Shown in pieces: positions 59,557 to 64,000 of a stretch of DNA of 64,000 bases. Under the pieces are notes generated by a model. It had not been told where the DNA came from and did no database searches. It saw nothing but the letters and a program-made list of their open reading frames with translations. This DNA comes from Rhodobiaceae bacterium. GTDB taxonomy: Bacteria > Pseudomonadota > Alphaproteobacteria > Rhizobiales > Tepidamorphaceae. A program made the position numbers and the translations under genes. The first letter of the stretch is position 1. Each line of letters starts with the position of its first letter. The stretch covers positions 62,001 through 126,000 of the forward strand of contig JACKJK010000004.1 in assembly GCA_020637985.1 (NCBI GenBank), given 5' to 3'.

Positions 59557-61494
59557 CTATCTTGCCACCTCGAACGCCTTCTGGCTCAAGCCATAAAGCC
59601 TCCCCAGCAATCCGGATCCTTCCTTCGTGAGGTGCCCCTCGTCGCGGTACATGAGCACCCCGTCACGATAGGTGTCGCAGACATCGTCCGGGCAGATCAT
59701 GGCATCTAGGCTGAGGATTGGCACGAATCCCTCGACCTGCCTCATGAACGCGGCTCTCCCGTCACCTGTTGCGTCCCCACTTCTGTGAAAGTCGCAGAAA
59801 TCCTCCGCCAGCTTGTAGATCATGGCACCGACGAGGCATTTGCCGATGTCTTTCCCATTGGACGGAACCGGAGAAATGAACACGACGCGTTTTCCCGCCG
59901 CCCTGATGCGTTGAACGGCGGCGGCAAATGCGTTCACGCCCAGTTCGGTGTGGTCGCCGGGCGGCAACCGCGTCCCATCCGCCAACAGCACGGACAACCG
60001 CAGGCCGGTGAAGGGCGAGACGATGACCACCACGTCGACGCTGTCCTCGCCCGCGATGAATTCCAGGGTGCGCTCGTTGTGGGATATGCACTCGCGCCCC
60101 CAGGTGATTTCCCGGCTCTGGAAGGCAATTCCTTCGAGCGGCGCACAGGCCGGCTTCGTCAGTTGCACGAAGTCGAACCCGTCGCTCTCGATGAAGGCCT
60201 GCGCCATCTGCATCGCATAGCTGTCGCCCCACAGGGCAATTCTGACATGTTTCCCGGTGGCGCAGCGCGCGAGGAAATTTGCCTCGCCAATGTTGTTGCC
60301 GTTGCAGAACTCTCCCAGCCCTGCATACGGAGCCATTCTGGTTTCCACGTCCTGTGAATTGCGCGCGATCGGCCGGTTCCGAAAGCCGTCACTCCAGGTC
60401 ACGACGACTGCGAAGGCGACCAGCGCCGCGACAGCCATGGCAGCAGCGGAGAAGAGCCTGCCCGGCGTCCGGACGATCGAGCCGGACGCTTTCCTGAATG
60501 GTTGCTCGACGTATTTCCACGTCCCGTAAGCCAGGGCGAGCGATAGTGCCGCGATTGCGGACATGGACACATGCGAAGGGCCATCGATACTGGCGACCCT
60601 GGCGAAGGCAAACAGGGGTTGATGCCACAGATAGGCGCTATAGCTGATGATCCCGATCACGGTCAGCGGCTTCAAGGAGAGCACGCGGCGGATACACATC
60701 CCCTTATCACTGAACAGGATGATCGCCGCGGCACCGGCAACCGGCACGACCGTGAAGAGCGATGGAAAGGGCGTCGTGGCGTCGAAGCCGATGACGCTGC
60801 AGATGATCAGCGCCAGGCCCGCGAAGCCGAGATACGAATTGCCCCGCCGGGGAAACCTGAAATGCCAGATCGCGCACAGCGCGCCGACCTGCAGCTCCCA
60901 GACCCGCGTGAACGGCATGTAGAACCCGAGCCGGGGATTTGCTTCCGCGAAAAACAGGCACGCCGCAAGGCTGACCAGCAAGGCAAGGGTCGCTCCGGCG
61001 GTGAAGATGCGAAGACCGAGCGGCCAGATCAGGATCGAGACTACAGGCGCGAAAATATAATACTGCTCTTCAACCGACAGGCTCCACGTATGCATCAATG
61101 GCAAAAGGTCGATGGAACGGTCGAAATACCCGACGTGATCGTACAGATAGATATTGTTCGCGAATAGGAACGTATGGATTATGCTTTCTGCATACGCGGA
61201 AAAATCGTTTGGAAGAAGCAGGATCCACGCAAGTGGCATCGTGCAGGTGACCACGAAGACAAGCGCCGGGATGATGCGCCGCACCCGCCGTTCGTAGAAG
61301 CGAACCAGGCTGAACTTTCCTGCCGACAACTCGGTCACGAATATGTTGGCCATCAGGTATCCGCTGATCACGAAGAAGACGTCCACACCGACGAAGCCGC
61401 CGCTGAACGTCTCGAATCCCGCGTGAAACAGGATCACCGGAACAACGGCGACTGCCCGCAATCCATCGATGTCAGAACGATAGTCCATGGCCAT
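59557..61494 (-). CDS. OafA/YrhL-type acyltransferase with C-terminal SGNH domain
   Basis: 645 residues from ATG 61494 (AAGG 8 bases upstream). The N-terminal acyltransferase-3 membrane domain begins YRSDIDGLRAVAVVPVILFHAG, with about ten helices and RxxxR-type FYERRVRRIIPA. The C-terminal periplasmic SGNH hydrolase domain has the GDS serine (ALWGDSYAMQ) and DEGHLT (Asp/His). Such fusions O-acetylate LPS or capsule sugars. It converges with the deacetylase gene; the opposing activities suggest a tuned acetylation level. Confidence 0.88.
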   Translation of the reverse strand: MAMDYRSDIDGLRAVAVVPVILFHAGFETFSGGFVGVDVFFVISGYLMANIFVTELSAGKFSLVRFYERRVRRIIPALVFVVTCTMPLAWILLLPNDFSAYAESIIHTFLFANNIYLYDHVGYFDRSIDLLPLMHTWSLSVEEQYYIFAPVVSILIWPLGLRIFTAGATLALLVSLAACLFFAEANPRLGFYMPFTRVWELQVGALCAIWHFRFPRRGNSYLGFAGLALIICSVIGFDATTPFPSLFTVVPVAGAAAIILFSDKGMCIRRVLSLKPLTVIGIISYSAYLWHQPLFAFARVASIDGPSHVSMSAIAALSLALAYGTWKYVEQPFRKASGSIVRTPGRLFSAAAMAVAALVAFAVVVTWSDGFRNRPIARNSQDVETRMAPYAGLGEFCNGNNIGEANFLARCATGKHVRIALWGDSYAMQMAQAFIESDGFDFVQLTKPACAPLEGIAFQSREITWGRECISHNERTLEFIAGEDSVDVVVIVSPFTGLRLSVLLADGTRLPPGDHTELGVNAFAAAVQRIRAAGKRVVFISPVPSNGKDIGKCLVGAMIYKLAEDFCDFHRSGDATGDGRAAFMRQVEGFVPILSLDAMICPDDVCDTYRDGVLMYRDEGHLTKEGSGLLGRLYGLSQKAFEVAR

Positions 61495-61874
61495 CCATGA
61501 CGCCTTGCGGGAGGTTGGTGATCGGACCGGGCACCACCGCGATCCGCGCCGGTCGGCACCGATCCTTGTGTAACACGGCGCTATGGAAGCTGGCATTGAC
61601 AGTTGGCGATCGCTGAGCCTGCCTGCAAACGGCGGGGAACGCGGGAGAAATGCTACCCCTGCCGCGAAGCGTCACAGGCCGAAGGGCTATCTCGCGGCAG
61701 CGATTGCGGCTTATAACTGGCACCGCAGGAAATCTTGCCGGGCGAGGCCAGCCGCCGATGGGTTGCCGTGTGGCGCGAAATGGCGCAACCGGGCCATCGG
61801 GCGAGATGAACCCATACCAGGGACGCTGACCCGCAAGGCGCCAGCGGTTTTACCGGACCAACGGGAGGTTGAGT
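61495..61874. other. Divergent intergenic region, no gene
   Basis: 380 bases between the acyltransferase gene (leftward) and the ABC binding-protein gene (rightward). It must hold promoters for both. TTGACA occurs at 61596-61601 but no convincing -10 element lies 16-18 bases downstream. No tRNA, hairpin or small ORF with a ribosome-binding site was found. The end carries the GGGAGG site of the binding-protein gene. Confidence 0.5.
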
Positions 61875-63023
61875 ATGACGATGAAACTGAAGATGAAGAC
61901 GCTCGCCGTGGCAGCGTCGCTGGCGATGGCAGCCTCCGGCGCCCTTGCCGGCGGGGCCAAGGTCGGCATGATCACCACCCTTTCGGGCGGTGGCGCGGGC
62001 CTTGGCATCGACGTGCGCGACGGCTTCATGCTGGCGATCGAGCAGTCGGGCCGCAGCGACATCGAGGTCGTCATCGAGGACGACCAGCGCAAGCCGGACG
62101 TCGCCGTGCAGCTTGCCGACAAGATGATCCAGTCCGACAAGGTCGACGTGCTGACCGGCATCATCTGGTCGAACCTGGCGATGGCGGTGGTCCCCAGCGT
62201 CACCGCGCAGGGCAAGTTCTACCTGTCGCCGAACGCCGGCCCCTCCGCGCTTGCCGGCAAAGGCTGCAGCCCGAACTACTTCAACGTCGCCTGGCAGAAC
62301 GACAACCTGCACGAGGGCGCCGGCGCCTATGCAACGTCTGCAGGCTACAAGAAGGCCTTCATCCTGGCGCCGAACTATCCCGCGGGCCAGGACGCGCTGA
62401 CCGGCTTCAAGCGCTTTTTCAAGGGTGAACTGGCAGGCGAGCTCTACACCAAGCTCGGCCAGACCGACTACGCCGCCGAGATCGCCCAGATCCGTGCCTC
62501 CGGCGCCGACGTCGTGTTCTTCTTCCTGCCCGGCGGCATGGGAATTTCATTCCTCAAGCAGTATGCCGATTCAGGCGTCGGCCTCCCCGTCGTCGGCCCC
62601 GCCTTCTCGTTCGACCAGGGCATCCTGCAGGCCGTTGGCGCGGCCGCGCTCGGCGTCAAGAACACCTCGCAGTGGTCGAAGGACCTCGACAACGAGGCCA
62701 ATAAGGCCTTCGTCGAGAGCTTCAAGGCGAAGTACGGCCGCCTGCCCTCGCTCTACGCAAGCCAGGGCTTCGACACCGCGCTGCTGCTGATCAGCGCGTT
62801 GAACAAGGCCGACGTTGCCGATCATGACGGCTTCCGCAAGGCGCTCGAGGCAGCCGACTTCGCTTCCACCCGCGGCGCGTTCAAGTTCGGGCCGAACCAT
62901 CACCCGATCCAGAACATCTACGTGCGCGAGGTGATCAAGGAAGGTGACGTCTTCACCAACAAGATCATCGGCACCGCACTCGAGAACCACGCCGACGTCT
63001 ACGCGGCCGAGTGCAAGATGTAG
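61875..63023 (+). CDS. Branched-chain amino-acid-type ABC transporter substrate-binding protein
   Basis: 382 residues from ATG 61875 with GGGAGG 6 bases upstream. A signal peptide (TLAVAASLAMAASGALA) precedes a LivJ-type binding fold: VGMITTLSGGGAGLGIDVRDGF, VVIEDDQRKPDVAV, and GYKKAFILAPNYPAGQDAL. It captures an amino acid or other small organic ligand for the LivH-type permease encoded next. A 64-base gap with a hairpin follows. The ligand cannot be read from sequence; members of this family also bind aromatic acids and amides. Confidence 0.9.
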   Translation: MTMKLKMKTLAVAASLAMAASGALAGGAKVGMITTLSGGGAGLGIDVRDGFMLAIEQSGRSDIEVVIEDDQRKPDVAVQLADKMIQSDKVDVLTGIIWSNLAMAVVPSVTAQGKFYLSPNAGPSALAGKGCSPNYFNVAWQNDNLHEGAGAYATSAGYKKAFILAPNYPAGQDALTGFKRFFKGELAGELYTKLGQTDYAAEIAQIRASGADVVFFFLPGGMGISFLKQYADSGVGLPVVGPAFSFDQGILQAVGAAALGVKNTSQWSKDLDNEANKAFVESFKAKYGRLPSLYASQGFDTALLLISALNKADVADHDGFRKALEAADFASTRGAFKFGPNHHPIQNIYVREVIKEGDVFTNKIIGTALENHADVYAAECKM

Positions 63024-63034
63024 ACCTCTCCCCC

Positions 63035-63063
63035 GCCGCCCCGGACTTCGCCTCCGGGGCGGC
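63035..63063 (+). promoter_or_regulatory. Intercistronic GC stem-loop after the binding-protein gene
   Basis: GCCGCCCCGGA and TCCGGGGCGGC form a perfect 11-bp stem with a 7-nt loop between the binding-protein stop and the LivH-type start. No T-run follows. It is laid out like the hairpin at 6509 and probably keeps the binding-protein message abundant relative to the permease genes. Confidence 0.65.
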
Positions 63064-63086
63064 ACCCCTCTCCCGGCCCTGATCCC

Positions 63087-64000
63087 ATGTCCGTCATCCT
63101 GCTCGTCGAACAGACGCTCAACGGTTTGCAGTTCGGCGTCATGCTGTTCCTGATGGCGGCCGGTCTGACGCTGGTCTTCGGCGTCATGGGCCTCATCAAC
63201 CTGACCCACGGTTCGCTCTACATGGTCGGCGCCTTCGCCGCCGCCGCCGTTGCGGCCAGGACGGGATCGTTCCTGCTGGCGCTTGTGGCCAGCATCGCCG
63301 GCGCCGCCGCCGTCGGCACGATCATCGAGATGGCGGTCATCCGCCGGCTGTATTCGCGCGACCACCTCGACCAGGTGCTCGCCACCTTCGCGCTGATCCT
63401 CATCCTGTCGGAAGGCACGCGCTGGCTCTTCGGCTCCTATCCGCTGTTCCTCGACACCCCGCCATGGCTGTCGGGCACGCTGATGCTGCCCTTCGGCATC
63501 GAGTATTCCATCTACCGCCTGTCGATGATCGGCGCCGGCCTCTGCGCGGCCGCCGGCCTGTTCTGGATGATCGCGCGCACCCGTATCGGCATCCAGATCC
63601 GCGCCGGCGAGAACGACCGCGAGATGATCGGCGCGCTCGGCGTCAACATTTCCCGACTGAACACGCTTGTCTTCGCGATCGGCGCCGGTCTCGCCGGCCT
63701 TGCCGGCGCCCTGATCGGCGCCATCCAGTCCGTCCAGGTCGGCATGGGCGAGCCGGTGCTCATCCTCGCCTTCGTGGTCATCGTCATCGGCGGCATCGGC
63801 TCGATCAGGGGCGCCTTCGTTGGCGCTATCCTCGTCGGGCTGACCGATACCCTCGGGCGCTTCGCGCTGCCGCACCTCTTCGCTCTGTTCATGGACGCCT
63901 CGTCGGCAACCTCCATCGGGTCATCGCTTGCCTCGATGTCGATCTATCTGCTGATGGCCGGCGTCCTGCTGCTGCGCCCGCGCGGCCTGTTCGGGGCGAC
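63087..64000 (+). CDS. LivH-type branched-chain amino-acid ABC permease, 3' truncated by window end
   Basis: 304 codons are visible and remain open at the last base, so the gene runs out of the window. LNGLQFGVMLFLMAAGLTLVFGVMGLINLTHGSLYM near the start and RAGENDREMIGALGVNISR in the middle are typical of LivH permeases. FVVIVIGGIGSIRGAFVGAI near the end is the conserved ATPase-contact and last-helix segment. Only a few residues should be missing. Usual partners (LivM, LivG, LivF) are expected downstream. Confidence 0.9.
   Translation, partial: MSVILLVEQTLNGLQFGVMLFLMAAGLTLVFGVMGLINLTHGSLYMVGAFAAAAVAARTGSFLLALVASIAGAAAVGTIIEMAVIRRLYSRDHLDQVLATFALILILSEGTRWLFGSYPLFLDTPPWLSGTLMLPFGIEYSIYRLSMIGAGLCAAAGLFWMIARTRIGIQIRAGENDREMIGALGVNISRLNTLVFAIGAGLAGLAGALIGAIQSVQVGMGEPVLILAFVVIVIGGIGSIRGAFVGAILVGLTDTLGRFALPHLFALFMDASSATSIGSSLASMSIYLLMAGVLLLRPRGLFGA

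Overview
The window is GC-rich, densely coded chromosomal DNA from an alphaproteobacterium, most likely of the order Hyphomicrobiales (Rhizobiales). This rests on gene content (Rieske demethylase with several amine dehydrogenases, a probable BcsS-family surface protein, several ABC transporters, a GGDEF-EAL protein) and on a palindromic intergenic repeat of the type I associate with that order. No rRNA, tRNA, CRISPR array, phage or insertion sequence was found. Both ends cut through genes: a LysR regulator on the left and a LivH-type permease on the right.

Left part (1-12.6 kb). After the LysR fragment, a phosphoribosyltransferase and an endonuclease/exonuclease/phosphatase-fold protein comes a divergent catabolic unit. 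The minus arm encodes a polar amino-acid ABC transporter (binding protein, two permeases, ATPase), an embedded 2-keto-4-pentenoate hydratase-like enzyme and a small membrane protein. The plus arm encodes a GntR/FCD regulator, a convincing 2,2-dialkylglycine decarboxylase homologue and a dimethylglycine/sarcosine-dehydrogenase-like flavoprotein. A perfect 12-bp palindrome and an 8-5-8 inverted repeat sit in the shared control region.

12-28 kb. A thioredoxin-like protein is followed by a set of exported proteins (DUF2946-like, a Met-rich outer-membrane protein, a DsrE-like protein, a small cytochrome c) that suggests periplasmic metal/redox work, possibly copper. A four-gene unit follows: a small secreted protein, a GGDEF-EAL protein, an SDR and a YffB/ArsC-like protein. 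Then come a cyclopropane-fatty-acid-synthase-type methyltransferase and six glycosyltransferase genes, with the palindromic repeat between two convergent ones.

28-41 kb. This is the most distinctive region. Divergent transcription units surround an RpiR regulator and two direct repeats. Leftward: rpiR, a quaternary-amine-type Rieske oxygenase and an aldehyde dehydrogenase. Rightward: a second dimethylglycine-dehydrogenase-like flavoprotein, an MDR oxidoreductase, a cupin with the DMSP-lyase motif, a SAM methyltransferase, two tandem enolase-superfamily epimerases, a class III aminotransferase homologue and a ferredoxin reductase. I read it as a catabolic island for a betaine or related onium compound, with hydroxyproline/proline betaine the leading guess.

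41-49 kb. A dihydroorotate-dehydrogenase-like protein, pyruvate:ferredoxin (flavodoxin) oxidoreductase and a GltD-like flavoprotein with ferredoxin domains form an overlapping operon beside a pyrophosphate-type phosphofructokinase. Together they suggest low-oxygen, energy-sparing carbon metabolism.

49-54 kb. PspA, a YiaAB-type membrane protein and a giant Aas-type lysophospholipid transporter/acyltransferase/acyl-ACP ligase form a probable membrane-repair operon opposite a TetR regulator, with three near-identical palindromic operators between them.

54-64 kb. A surface-glycan group follows (BcsS-like beta-barrel, an unknown one-TM protein, a glycosyltransferase, a DUF2194-like deacetylase, an OafA-SGNH acyltransferase). 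The window ends in the start of a branched-chain amino-acid-type ABC transporter operon.
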